Below, piece after piece: positions 1-6,533 of a stretch of DNA of 8,623 nucleotides. Each line of letters starts with the position of its first letter. Position 1 is the first letter of the stretch. The notes under the pieces were generated by a model. It worked only from the letters and a program-made list of their open reading frames with translations, was not told where the DNA came from and made no database searches. The stretch lies in contig CAMOHY010000081.1 of NCBI GenBank assembly GCA_946615495.1, forward strand, positions 1 to 8,623, written 5' to 3'. This stretch comes from an uncultured Clostridia bacterium. Its GTDB lineage: Bacteria > Bacillota > Clostridia > Christensenellales > Aristaeellaceae. Both the position numbers and the translations under genes were made by a program.

Positions 1-79
1 GCGTGATGCCTGGCATTCCCGGTGTCCCCAAGTAACAGCGGGAACAACGTTTTTTCAATCCATCAAGTACCATCCGCTA

Positions 80-138
80 TTGGAGTCCAGAGGACGAAGT
101 CCTTTGGTTCAGGGGTTCGGGGGCTGAAGGAGCCCCCG
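80..138. repeat. tandem two-hairpin intergenic element
   Basis: There are two adjacent stem-loops. The first pairs 87-95 with 99-107 (nine pairs including one G-T, loop GAA). The second pairs 118-125 with 131-138 (eight pairs, seven of them G-C, loop GAAGG) and is followed loosely by T-rich sequence at 143-152. Two hairpins with GGAGTCC at one end and a G-run/C-run stem at the other resemble the small palindromic elements scattered between genes in many Clostridia; that family assignment is from general knowledge, not a search. The ten bases TTGGAGTCCA at 80-89 recur inverted at 267-276 inside the next hairpin. The second stem could also act as a weak rightward terminator. Confidence 0.45.
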
Positions 139-248
139 CATCGTTTCCTTTTATCCTTTACAACACGACTGTTATCAAATTAAAAGTAGACAAACGAAAA
201 CGGATTTGAAAATGAATCTTCTTCCTTTTGTCTTTCTCGGAAAGGGGT

Positions 249-293
249 CTGGGGGAGACCGCTCTTTGGACTCCAAAGAGCGGTTTCCCCCAG
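249..293 (-). terminator. long perfect hairpin after AEC transporter gene
   Basis: Bases 249-270 pair with 272-293 over essentially their whole length, with one G-T pair (257/285) and a practical loop of three bases centred on 271. It lies about 30 bases past the stop codon of the last leftward gene, where a terminator is expected. The base run after the stem on the minus strand is CAGACCCCTTT, not a clean T-tract. On the plus strand a T5 follows at 301-306. So it may be a bidirectional or Rho-assisted terminator, an RNA-stabilising 3' end, or a copy of a palindromic repeat. Confidence 0.5.
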
Positions 294-322
294 AAATGTC
301 CTTTTTCAATTAGATATTAGTA

Positions 323-1246
323 TTATACCAGCAGCGTCAGCGCCGGGATGGTGAGGAAGCACAAAAGGGTGCTCACCAGCACGCAGTTGGCGGGAAATTC
401 CGCTTCGCAGCGGTGCATTTCCGCCAGGTTCAGAATAATGGAAGCGCAGGGCGTGGCGGAAAGAATGAGGATGCTGGCCTTGAAGGAAAGGGGCAGCGGC
501 AGGGGCAGCACCGCCAGATAGCAAAACAGGGGAAAGGCCAATAGCTTGGACAGGCTGGCGCCGTATACCAAAGGCCGGGAAAACAATTGCCTGACCGGCG
601 TTTGGGCCAGGCGGATGCCCAAAATAATCATGCACAGGGGCGTGGACGTGCTGCCCAGCAGCTGCACCGCGTTCAGAATCAAGGGCGGGATAAAGTTCCG
701 GGCGGTGAGCATATGCAGGGGCAGGGCCACGGCAAAGCCCAGCATGGTGGGGTTGAGCAGGGCGGCGCGCAGGCTCATGTACTTTTTATCGTTGGTCAGG
801 CAGAACACGCCCATGGTGAACACCAGAATGTTCATGCTGATGCAGTAAATGCCCGAATAGCAGGCCACCTCCGGATTTTCCGGGAGCAGGGCGCGGATGA
901 CCGGCAGGCCGAAAAAGCCCACGTTGCCCAGGGTGGATGCGATGGTGAAAATGCGGTAGATCACATCCTGCCGCCTGCGGCGGAAGATAAAGTATAAAAG
1001 GGCCATAAAGGCGGCCTGCAAAATAAAGGTAGCCACGAAAAACAGCCCCATATTTTTCAGCCCTTCCCAGGAAAAATCCATGGAAAGAAACGCCGAAATA
1101 TGCAGGCAGGGGCCGCACACATAAATGAGCACCGCCGAAAGCGTGGACAAATGCAGGGCCGACGCTTTTTTCATTTTGCTCAGCGCGTAGCCCGGAAAAA
1201 TATAAAACAGCGTGAGCAGCACTTGGGTGAAGGCAATTTGAAACAT
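323..1246 (-). CDS. AEC-family transporter (auxin efflux carrier-like permease)
   Basis: This is a 307-residue, strongly hydrophobic membrane protein of the AEC (Mem_trans) family, the bacterial relatives of plant PIN carriers; characterised bacterial members move malate and other organic anions. It has about ten membrane segments. Family-like motifs are STLGNVGFFGLPVI (residues 104-117), with its conserved Asn/Gly pair, and STPLCMIILG (201-210). The segment SATPCASIILN (263-273) in the C-terminal half matches the family pattern. A charged loop RRRRQD at 89-94 separates early helices. The length is normal for the family. The ATG at 1246-1244 follows GGGGAG after 11 bases, and this site lies inside the end of the preceding oxidoreductase gene, which stops 4 bases upstream, so the two are almost certainly co-translated. 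The substrate cannot be read from sequence; the pairing suggests import or export of the oxidoreductase's substrate or product. Confidence 0.88.
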   Translation of the reverse strand: MFQIAFTQVLLTLFYIFPGYALSKMKKASALHLSTLSAVLIYVCGPCLHISAFLSMDFSWEGLKNMGLFFVATFILQAAFMALLYFIFRRRRQDVIYRIFTIASTLGNVGFFGLPVIRALLPENPEVACYSGIYCISMNILVFTMGVFCLTNDKKYMSLRAALLNPTMLGFAVALPLHMLTARNFIPPLILNAVQLLGSTSTPLCMIILGIRLAQTPVRQLFSRPLVYGASLSKLLAFPLFCYLAVLPLPLPLSFKASILILSATPCASIILNLAEMHRCEAEFPANCVLVSTLLCFLTIPALTLLV

Positions 1247-1250
1247 ACGC

Positions 1251-2351
1251 TTATTTTCTCCCCGGCACCTGAGGCGTCAGGTCCACGGCCTGGGCCTGGG
1301 CCTGGAGGCAAAGCTCCGCCGCCTTGAAGGCGTGCGCTTGGGTCATGGCGTTTTCCGTGCGGTTCAGGCTGTCCAAAATCAATTGGCCGAAGAAGGGATA
1401 GCCCGTCACGCCGGTGGCGTTTATGTATTTTTCGCCGTCGCCGTTTACCAGGAACACGTGGTTGCCGCCCTGCTCTGTCCGGGCCACGTCCACATATTTG
1501 CGGATTTCGATATAGCCTTTGGTGCCCAGAATCAGGGTGCGGCCGTCGCCCCAAGTGCGCAGGCCGTCCGGAGTAAACCAGTCTACCCGGAAATAATTGG
1601 TGGTGCCGTTGGCGCCGGTGATGGCGCAGTCCCCAAAGTCGTCCAATTCGGGATAGGAGGCGTTGGCGTAGTTGGCGATGCGGCTGGACGCCACCTGCCC
1701 ATCCTCCTCCTTGGCAAAATACAAATACTGCTCGATCTGGTGGCTGCCGATATCGCACAGGATGCCGCCGTAATTTTCTCTGATGAAGAACCAGTCCGGC
1801 CGGGCGGGGGCCATGAGCCGGTGCGGGCCGAAGCCCGACACGCTGACCACCCTGCCGATGAGGCCCTGCTCTACCATGTAGCCCGCCAGCACGGCCCCTT
1901 CCACGTGCAGCCGTTCAGAATAATACACCATGTAGCGCCTGCCCGTTTTTTTCGCCATGTCCTTGGCGCTGGCCAGCTGGGAAAGGGTGGTAAAGGGCGC
2001 TTTATCGGTAAAATAATCCTTGCCCGCGGCCATGGCCTTCAGGCCCAATTCGCACCGCTGGCTGGTAATAGCCGCCCCCGCGATCATATGGGTGTCCTTG
2101 TCCGCCAAGGCTTCCTCCTCGGTGCGGGCGGGCTTGGCCTGGGGGAAGGCCTTCAAAAACGCCGCTACCTTTTCAGGGTCCCTGTCGTATACATATTTCA
2201 GCGTTCCGCCCGCTTCCGTAAGCCCGTTGCACATGCCGTAAATGTGGCCGTGATCCAGCCGCACAGCGGAAAAAACGAATTCGCCGGGCTTTACCACTGG
2301 CTGCGGCCTGCCCTTGGGCGCGTAGTTCATGCCGTCGCTTGCGTTGCTCAT
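1251..2351 (-). CDS. Gfo/Idh/MocA-family NAD(P)-dependent oxidoreductase, atypical
   Basis: This is a 366-residue cytoplasmic oxidoreductase of the Gfo/Idh/MocA family, whose members act on sugars, inositols and related polyols with NAD(P). The N-terminal Rossmann part runs to about residue 125. Its glycine loop is unusual: RLDHGHIYGM (31-40) replaces the common GxGxxG. The usual EKP motif reads DKAP (116-119), keeping the lysine (K117). The second conserved block GGILCDIGSHQIEQYLYF (195-212) supplies D200 and H204, the positions expected to help catalysis. The C-terminal alpha/beta domain follows, with the usual GTKGYIEI (276-283). The start is supported by AGGAGG ten bases before the ATG. 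It lies after a structured 146-base gap downstream of the GNAT gene and 4 bases before the transporter gene. The HGHIYG variant resembles a subgroup of the family common in gut Clostridia (inference). The substrate is unknown. Confidence 0.85.
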   Translation of the reverse strand: MSNASDGMNYAPKGRPQPVVKPGEFVFSAVRLDHGHIYGMCNGLTEAGGTLKYVYDRDPEKVAAFLKAFPQAKPARTEEEALADKDTHMIAGAAITSQRCELGLKAMAAGKDYFTDKAPFTTLSQLASAKDMAKKTGRRYMVYYSERLHVEGAVLAGYMVEQGLIGRVVSVSGFGPHRLMAPARPDWFFIRENYGGILCDIGSHQIEQYLYFAKEEDGQVASSRIANYANASYPELDDFGDCAITGANGTTNYFRVDWFTPDGLRTWGDGRTLILGTKGYIEIRKYVDVARTEQGGNHVFLVNGDGEKYINATGVTGYPFFGQLILDSLNRTENAMTQAHAFKAAELCLQAQAQAVDLTPQVPGRK

Positions 2352-2392
2352 TGTTATCGTTCCTCCTGGTCATTATGGGGACGCTTTAAAAC

Positions 2393-2497
2393 AGGAAAGA
2401 GGCGGGAGGGAGGCGGATTCGTCATGATTATTCCTTGCTTTTTGGATAATCATTGCCGCCCTTCGTTTCATACAATGAAAATTTCCCGCCTCTTCCT
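2393..2497 (-). promoter_or_regulatory. structured RNA element, three-way-junction-like, between GNAT and oxidoreductase genes
   Basis: Complementary arms were read directly. P1 pairs 2393-2407 with 2484-2497 (14 pairs, one bulged A). P2 pairs 2466-2471 with 2475-2480 (six perfect pairs, three-base loop). P3 pairs 2412-2416 with 2456-2460 (five G-C pairs), then 2424-2434 with 2444-2453 (ten A-T/G-C pairs, one bulged T, nine-base loop). Both inner hairpins sit inside P1, giving a three-way junction. On the minus strand the 5' arm begins directly after the GNAT stop codon. The 3' arm is followed by GTTTT and then, about 30 bases on, the oxidoreductase ribosome site. It could be a terminator/attenuator, an mRNA-processing or stabilising element, or a leader regulating the last two genes. 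No known riboswitch class was recognised, and no convincing promoter was seen within it. Confidence 0.5.
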
Positions 2498-3052
2498 TTA
2501 CGAATGATAATCCTGGGCTAAAAGGGCGTATACGGCCAGGTCGCAAATGCCCTGGTTGTTTTTGTCCGATTGACGCAGGATGCCTTCAAAGGTCATGCCG
2601 GCCTTCTGCATCACCCGGCCGGAGGCGGGATTGTGCACATCGTGGCGGGCCTCCACCCGGTTCATGCCCACCTCCCGGATGAGGTAATGGACCGCGGCCC
2701 GGACGGCCTCCGTCATGATGCCCTGGCCCCACCAGGCTTTGCCGATGCAGTAGCCCAATTCGCAGGCCTGGGCGATATCCCGGCGGCGCACCACGCTGAG
2801 GGAGCCGATGGGCTGGCCCAGGCTTTTTAATACGATGGCCCACTGGTACACCTCCGGCTTTTCCGCCTCCTGGGCCCACTGGGCGGCCAGGAAGGAGGAC
2901 ACCTGAGGGGAGGCGTGGGCAGGCCAGGTGAGAAAGCGGGTCACATCCGGGTCGCTGCACCAATTGCGGTACATGGCCGGTCCGTCCTCCGGGGAAAAGG
3001 GGCGCAGGAGCAGCCGGTCCGTTTGAATGATTTTTGTTCCCTGGTGCGTCAT
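2498..3052 (-). CDS. GNAT-family N-acetyltransferase, RimJ/RimL-like
   Basis: This 184-residue cytoplasmic acetyl-CoA-dependent N-acetyltransferase belongs to the Acetyltransf_3 (RimJ/RimL) branch, whose members acetylate protein N-termini or small amines. The start pattern TDRLLLRPFSPEDG (11-24) is typical. The acetyl-CoA site is the block YCIGKAWWGQGIMTEA (101-116), with Q110-G111-x-x-T near the pyrophosphate loop. The C-terminal motif NPASGRVMQKAGM (141-153) is the usual end of the fold. The length is normal. The ATG (3052-3050) overlaps the TGA of rarA as ATGA, and an AGGAG-rich site in the end of rarA precedes it, so translation is coupled to rarA. The acceptor substrate cannot be deduced; with rarA and a nitroreductase upstream, no pathway is suggested. 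Confidence 0.9.
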   Translation of the reverse strand: MTHQGTKIIQTDRLLLRPFSPEDGPAMYRNWCSDPDVTRFLTWPAHASPQVSSFLAAQWAQEAEKPEVYQWAIVLKSLGQPIGSLSVVRRRDIAQACELGYCIGKAWWGQGIMTEAVRAAVHYLIREVGMNRVEARHDVHNPASGRVMQKAGMTFEGILRQSDKNNQGICDLAVYALLAQDYHS

Positions 3053-4347
3053 GGCGCATCCTCTCCTCTGGGCCGCAGCTTGGCTTCATGGCCCTGGTCG
3101 CTGGGATAATAGTAGCGGGTGCCCACCTTATCATCCGGCATATACTGCTGGGCCACCCAATGGCCGGGATAATCGTGGGGATACTTGTATTCCGTTTCTG
3201 TGGTAACGCCCAGGCGTTCGTTTCCCCGGTAATGGGAATCCCGCAGATGGGCGGGCACGGGGCCGAAGCCGCCCGCCTCCGCGTCCTGCTGGGCGGCGCC
3301 CATGGCCATGGCCACGGAATTGGATTTGGGGCTGACGCACACGGCGATGATGGCCTGGGTGAGCGAAAGCCGCGCCTCCGGCATGCCCACCATTTCCAGG
3401 GCCTGGGCCGCGGCCACGGCCTGGAGCATGGCGATGGGGTTGGCCAGGCCCACGTCCTCGCTGGCGTGGGCGATGATGCGGCGGGCCAGCATGCGGGGGT
3501 CCGCCCCGGCGTAAAGCAGCCGGGAAAACCATAAAAGGGCGGCGTCGCTGTCGCTGCCCCGCATGGACTTGCAGAAGGCGGACAGCATATCGTAAAATTG
3601 CGTATCGTCGCAGCGGATGATGGGCTTTTGAATGCTTTCCTCCGCGATGGGCAGGGTGATATGGATGCGGCCGTTCACCGTGGGCGTGGTGAGCACGGCC
3701 AGCTCGATGGCGTTGAGCGCGGTGCGCACATCGCCGTTTGCCACATAGGCGATATGATGGATAGCGTCCTCGTCCACATCGGCGGCCATGCGGCCAAGGC
3801 CCCGTTCCTCATCCTTCAGGGCCCGGCGCAGGGCCTTTTCCACGTCGGCCTGGGTGAGCGCCTGAAAGGAAAACACCCGGCACCGGCTTACGATGGCGGG
3901 GGTCATGGCGATCATGGGGTTTTCCGTGGTGGAGCCAATAAAGCGAATAAGCCCGCTTTCCATGGCGGGCAGAATGGAATCGCTTTGGGCCTTGCTCCAG
4001 CGGTGGCATTCATCCAATAGAAGATAGGTGGGCTGGCCGTAAAGGGCCCGGCGGTCCGCCGCCTGCTTGAGCTCCTGGCGCACATCGGCCACGCCGGAGG
4101 TGACGGCGTTCATTTTGATGAAGGCGGCGTTGGTTTGCCGGGCGATGATGCTGGCCAGGGTGGTTTTTCCGCAGCCGGGCGGGCCGAAGAAAATGCAGGA
4201 GGTGAGCCGGTCCGCCTCGATGGCCCGGCGCAGCAGGCGGCCGGGACCGACGATGTGCTCCTGGCCGAAAAATTCGTCCAGGGTGCGGGGCCGCATCCGG
4301 TCCGCCAAGGGAGCGTTCATTTCTTCGTTGGGGGAAAAGAGCGTCAT
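3049..4347 (-). CDS. rarA: replication-associated recombination protein RarA (MgsA/Mgs1/WRNIP1 family AAA+ ATPase)
   Basis: This 432-residue AAA+ ATPase acts at stalled replication forks; family members form tetramers and bind single-stranded DNA-binding protein and DNA ends. In order: the RarA opening LADRMRPRTLDEFFGQEHIVG (14-34); Walker A GPPGCGKT (55-62); Walker B LLLDECHRW (109-117); sensor 1 IGSTTENP (137-144); and sensor 2 region GDVRTALNAIE (205-215). The tetramerisation domain starts around SMRGSDSDAALLWFSRLL (261-278). The C-terminal signature YKYPHDYPGHWVAQQYMPD runs 388-406. The longer open frame reaching 4581 was not used: the ATG at 4347 has GGAGG seven bases upstream, overlaps the upstream stop as ATGA, and begins exactly where homologues begin; the extra 78 residues are Arg/Ala-rich noise from the nitroreductase gene. 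The length fits the family (about 420-450). Walker B has Cys-His-Arg-Trp where DEIHRF is usual, a mild variation. Confidence 0.95.
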   Translation of the reverse strand: MTLFSPNEEMNAPLADRMRPRTLDEFFGQEHIVGPGRLLRRAIEADRLTSCIFFGPPGCGKTTLASIIARQTNAAFIKMNAVTSGVADVRQELKQAADRRALYGQPTYLLLDECHRWSKAQSDSILPAMESGLIRFIGSTTENPMIAMTPAIVSRCRVFSFQALTQADVEKALRRALKDEERGLGRMAADVDEDAIHHIAYVANGDVRTALNAIELAVLTTPTVNGRIHITLPIAEESIQKPIIRCDDTQFYDMLSAFCKSMRGSDSDAALLWFSRLLYAGADPRMLARRIIAHASEDVGLANPIAMLQAVAAAQALEMVGMPEARLSLTQAIIAVCVSPKSNSVAMAMGAAQQDAEAGGFGPVPAHLRDSHYRGNERLGVTTETEYKYPHDYPGHWVAQQYMPDDKVGTRYYYPSDQGHEAKLRPRGEDAP

Positions 4348-5096
4348 AGCCTGTCCTCCGCAATCAGGGAAATAATCTCCTTGCCTTCGCCCCAGCGGAG
4401 CACATGGGGCTTGTCGCCCACGCCCAGGGTCATATGCAGGGCGGCGATGCCCATATCCAAGGGCGCGCTGCCGCGGGTGCAGGACAGCATCAGCGTTCGC
4501 CCGGCAAAGGACAGCCGCCAGGGCTGCAAATTGACGGCGGAGGGCGCGATGCGCACGCATTCCGCGGCGTTGTAGGCCCACAGGGGCCAGGAGGCGGGAT
4601 CGGAGGAGCAGATTTCCGTCAGCTTTTTCCGCTTCCGGGGCCTGCCCCCCTCGCCGGGCGCGCCCAGGGCAATTACGGCCCGGAGCTTTTCGCCCTCCTC
4701 CAGGGCAATGTCCGCGCCGCTTTTCTTAAACGCCGCCACCCAGCAGCTGCCCAGCCCCAGGGCCGTGGCCTCCAGCACCAGCGCTTCGCCGCTGATGCCC
4801 GCTAAAATATCGCTGTGGGGCACGCTTTCATCGGATATCACCGCGGCATACCGCCGGGTGCCGTGAATGGCCTCCACAAAGGGCAGATGGCGGTACAAGG
4901 CCCCTTCCTCCGCCTCCGCCAGCACCAGCCGCACCCCCGGAAGGGCCAGCCGGGCGGCGGCGTAATTCAGGGCGCTGAGCTGGTCCACCGCCGGGCCGCC
5001 CTGATAGGCCCGCACGCTGCGCCGCCGGGAAATGGCAGCCAAATAACGCTCCCGCTGGGCAGGAGCGAAAAAACCGTTTACTGCGCAAGCATCCAT
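4344..5096 (-). CDS. nitroreductase-family protein, TM1586-like
   Basis: This 250-residue flavin-dependent nitroreductase-fold protein is of the putative TM nitroreductase (TM1586) type. These proteins are thought to bind FMN and use NAD(P)H; natural substrates are mostly unknown. The FMN phosphate motif RRRSVRAY lies at residues 24-31 of the chosen start. A helix typical of the family, GEALVLEATALGLGSCWVAAF, begins near residue 102. The second FMN-contacting motif APSAVNLQPW lies in the C-terminal third, followed by LDMGIAALHM. The start was set at 5096 because TGGAGGG lies ten bases before this ATG. Starts at 5147 or 5120 would lie in the -35 and -10 boxes of a strong promoter. The gene ends in an ATGA overlap with rarA and is the first gene of that coupled run. 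Basic stretch GGRPRKRKK near residue 156 is noticeable but unexplained. Confidence 0.88.
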   Translation of the reverse strand: MDACAVNGFFAPAQRERYLAAISRRRSVRAYQGGPAVDQLSALNYAAARLALPGVRLVLAEAEEGALYRHLPFVEAIHGTRRYAAVISDESVPHSDILAGISGEALVLEATALGLGSCWVAAFKKSGADIALEEGEKLRAVIALGAPGEGGRPRKRKKLTEICSSDPASWPLWAYNAAECVRIAPSAVNLQPWRLSFAGRTLMLSCTRGSAPLDMGIAALHMTLGVGDKPHVLRWGEGKEIISLIAEDRL

Positions 5097-5106
5097 GCAA
5101 AAATCA

Positions 5107-5113
5107 CCCTCCA
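5107..5113 (-). promoter_or_regulatory. ribosome binding site fixing the nitroreductase start
   Basis: TGGAGGG on the minus strand lies ten bases before the ATG at 5096-5094. It starts only about six bases past the -10 box, so the mRNA would begin at or next to this site, with an untranslated leader of only about 16 bases. Confidence 0.7.
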
Positions 5114-5118
5114 GGGGC

Positions 5119-5147
5119 ATTGTAGCACGGCGGAGTGCTTCCGTCAA
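5119..5147 (-). promoter_or_regulatory. sigma-A-type promoter for nitroreductase-rarA-GNAT
   Basis: On the minus strand, TTGACG (5147-5142) and TACAAT (5124-5119) are separated by exactly 17 bases. Each box matches the consensus at five of six positions. The predicted start of transcription is near 5112, directly on the ribosome site. A small dyad, CTGTgatACAG at 5159-5169, lies just upstream of the -35 box and could be an operator, but it is short. No clear terminator separates this promoter from the aldo/keto reductase gene upstream, so read-through from that gene is possible. Confidence 0.75.
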
Positions 5148-5182
5148 ATAGAAACAAACTGTGATACAGGGGGCCGGGAATA

Positions 5183-6328
5183 TTACTTTGCCGCCTGGTA
5201 TTCCCGGTCAATCTGCTGGAGCCAATCGATGATGGAAAGGTGCTGGGGGCAGGCCGCTTCGCAGGCGCCGCACTGCACGCACTGGGAGGCGTCGAAGCCC
5301 TTTTCGCTCAGCTCGCGGTAGCGGCGCAGGAAGCGCTGGGCGTCGTCGAACATTTTTGAGGCGTTGTAGCATTGGAAAATTTCTGGGATATGCACGCCCT
5401 GAGGGCAGGGCTGGCAGTACTGGCAGGCGGTGCATTTGACGGGCATGCGGGAAAGATAAGCCTGCTTGAGGGAGCGGACAAACTGCCGGTCCTCCTCCGT
5501 CATGCCGCCAACGGTCAGGGAGGAGAAAATGCGCAGGTTGTCGTCCAATTGCTCCTGGCTGCTCATGCCGCTTAGGATGGTGGCCACTTCGGGATAATCG
5601 GCCACAAAGGCGAAGGCCCATTCCACCGCGCTGCGCCGGCGGGGATTTTTCTGAATCAGCTCTGAAACGTTCTTGGGCGGGTTGGCCAGGGCGCCGCCCC
5701 GAAGCGGCTCCATGATAACCAGGGGAATGCCCGCTTTTCCGGCTTCCCGCAGTCCTTCCTCCGTGGCCTGCTCCTGGTCGTCCAGGTAATTGAACTGAAT
5801 TTGGGCCATGCCCCAGCCGTCGTAATCGTGCAGGATGCGCAGGAAGGCCCCTTTATCGTCGTGGAAGGAAAAGCCCGCGCGCTTAATGCGCCCGTCGCCC
5901 AGGGCCTGGGCCAGAAAATCCTTGTAATGGAAGGCCTGCATTTTGTCCATGCGCTCGTTGTTCATGGCGTGGAGCAGGTAGAAATCCACATAAGGCACGT
6001 CCAGCTTTTTTAGCTGCTCGTCCAGAATGCGGTTCATGTCCTTTTCTTCGTTCACGGCCCAGATGGGCAGCTTGGTGGTCAGGGTCACCTTTTCCCGATA
6101 GCCGTCCTTGAGCGCTTTGCCCACCACGATTTCGCTTTCCCCGCCGTGATAAGGGTAAGCGGTGTCCACATAGGTGATGCCGCCGTCAATGCCACGGCGG
6201 ATGAGGGAAATAGCCGTTTCCTGGTCTACTACGTTTTTTTCTCCCTCTTTTTTCGTGGGCAGGCGCATGCAGCCAAAGCCCAGACGGGAGACCTGAAAAC
6301 CATGCTTGCCAAAGGGTACGTATTGCAT
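5183..6328 (-). CDS. aldo/keto reductase with C-terminal two-cluster [4Fe-4S] domain
   Basis: This 381-residue protein fuses an aldo/keto reductase barrel (about 1-290) to a ferredoxin-like tail. The catalytic tetrad is visible: D55 and Y60 in VDTAYPYHGGES, K86 in TTKLP, and H120 in FYLLHAMN. The tail carries CTACQYCQPCP (C299, C302, C305, C308) and CVQCGACEAACP (C350, C353, C356, C360), enough for two [4Fe-4S] clusters. Proteins of this architecture are common in anaerobic Clostridia; electrons may pass between NAD(P)H and a ferredoxin-type partner, but substrates are rarely known. The start is firmly set: AGGAGG lies eight bases before the ATG. It is the first leftward gene of the divergent region, with its own promoter at 6426-6454 and a leader of about 90 bases, and it is followed 86 bases later by the nitroreductase. 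All cysteines and tetrad residues are intact, so an active enzyme is expected. Confidence 0.92.
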   Translation of the reverse strand: MQYVPFGKHGFQVSRLGFGCMRLPTKKEGEKNVVDQETAISLIRRGIDGGITYVDTAYPYHGGESEIVVGKALKDGYREKVTLTTKLPIWAVNEEKDMNRILDEQLKKLDVPYVDFYLLHAMNNERMDKMQAFHYKDFLAQALGDGRIKRAGFSFHDDKGAFLRILHDYDGWGMAQIQFNYLDDQEQATEEGLREAGKAGIPLVIMEPLRGGALANPPKNVSELIQKNPRRRSAVEWAFAFVADYPEVATILSGMSSQEQLDDNLRIFSSLTVGGMTEEDRQFVRSLKQAYLSRMPVKCTACQYCQPCPQGVHIPEIFQCYNASKMFDDAQRFLRRYRELSEKGFDASQCVQCGACEAACPQHLSIIDWLQQIDREYQAAK

Positions 6329-6388
6329 TCAGCAGTCCTCCTCTTCTTACGCGAAAAAAATGAAAAACAGAAAAAGCTTTGGGCCGGG

Positions 6389-6410
6389 CGCGCCTGCGGC
6401 ATCGGGCGCG
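6389..6410 (-). promoter_or_regulatory. GC-rich hairpin in the aldo/keto reductase leader
   Basis: Bases 6389-6394 pair with 6405-6410 (six G-C pairs, ten-base loop). On the minus strand the stem is followed, after about 14 bases, by T-rich runs at 6375-6350. This could slow or terminate transcription before the gene, but the gap between stem and T-run is too long for a classical intrinsic terminator. Confidence 0.3.
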
Positions 6411-6425
6411 GTCACCGCCAAGATA

Positions 6426-6454
6426 ATTATAATGGAAGCGGCTGGATTTGTCCA
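6426..6454 (-). promoter_or_regulatory. sigma-A-type promoter for the aldo/keto reductase
   Basis: On the minus strand, TGGACA (6454-6449) and a perfect TATAAT (6431-6426) are spaced by 17 bases. The predicted transcription start near 6419 gives a leader of about 90 bases. Confidence 0.75.
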
Positions 6455-6533
6455 TTCAATTTTTTCCAGATAAAGGAAAAATAAAATGATAAAAAATTTC
6501 ATGAAAGAAAAACCGTGAAAATAAGAAAATCCG

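Larger units (their letters stand above)
1..322. other. non-coding left flank with hairpin elements
   Basis: No convincing gene is present here. The stretch holds a two-hairpin element (80-138), an AT-rich segment without recognisable signals (139-240) and a long hairpin (249-293). It ends at the TAA stop (323-325) of the leftward transporter gene. A short rightward frame that stops at 33-35 could be the tail of a gene lying left of the window, but ten codons are too few to judge. Confidence 0.6.

Noticed and set aside
3..35. Possible C-terminal tail (ending PGIPGVPK) of a rightward gene from left of the window
   Set aside because: Ten codons are not enough to tell a gene end from chance; it remains possible because hairpins at 87-138 could terminate such a gene.
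212..316. Short plus-strand frame starting at the ATG at 212
   Set aside because: Most of it is encoded by the perfect hairpin 249-293, and it has no ribosome site.
2393..2497. Miniature inverted-repeat transposon
   Set aside because: The ends are inverted repeats, but no flanking target duplication is seen and the inner arms also pair in an ordered RNA-like way; not excluded without a genome-wide copy count.
1332..2507. 391-residue open frame on the plus strand opposite the oxidoreductase
   Set aside because: It is an antisense shadow with low-complexity composition and no recognisable motif, while the minus strand carries a clear Gfo/Idh/MocA protein.
4348..4581. 78-residue N-terminal extension of RarA
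   Set aside because: It lies wholly inside the nitroreductase gene in another frame, is Arg/Ala-rich shadow sequence, and the ATG at 4347 has a well-spaced GGAGG and matches the usual start of the family.
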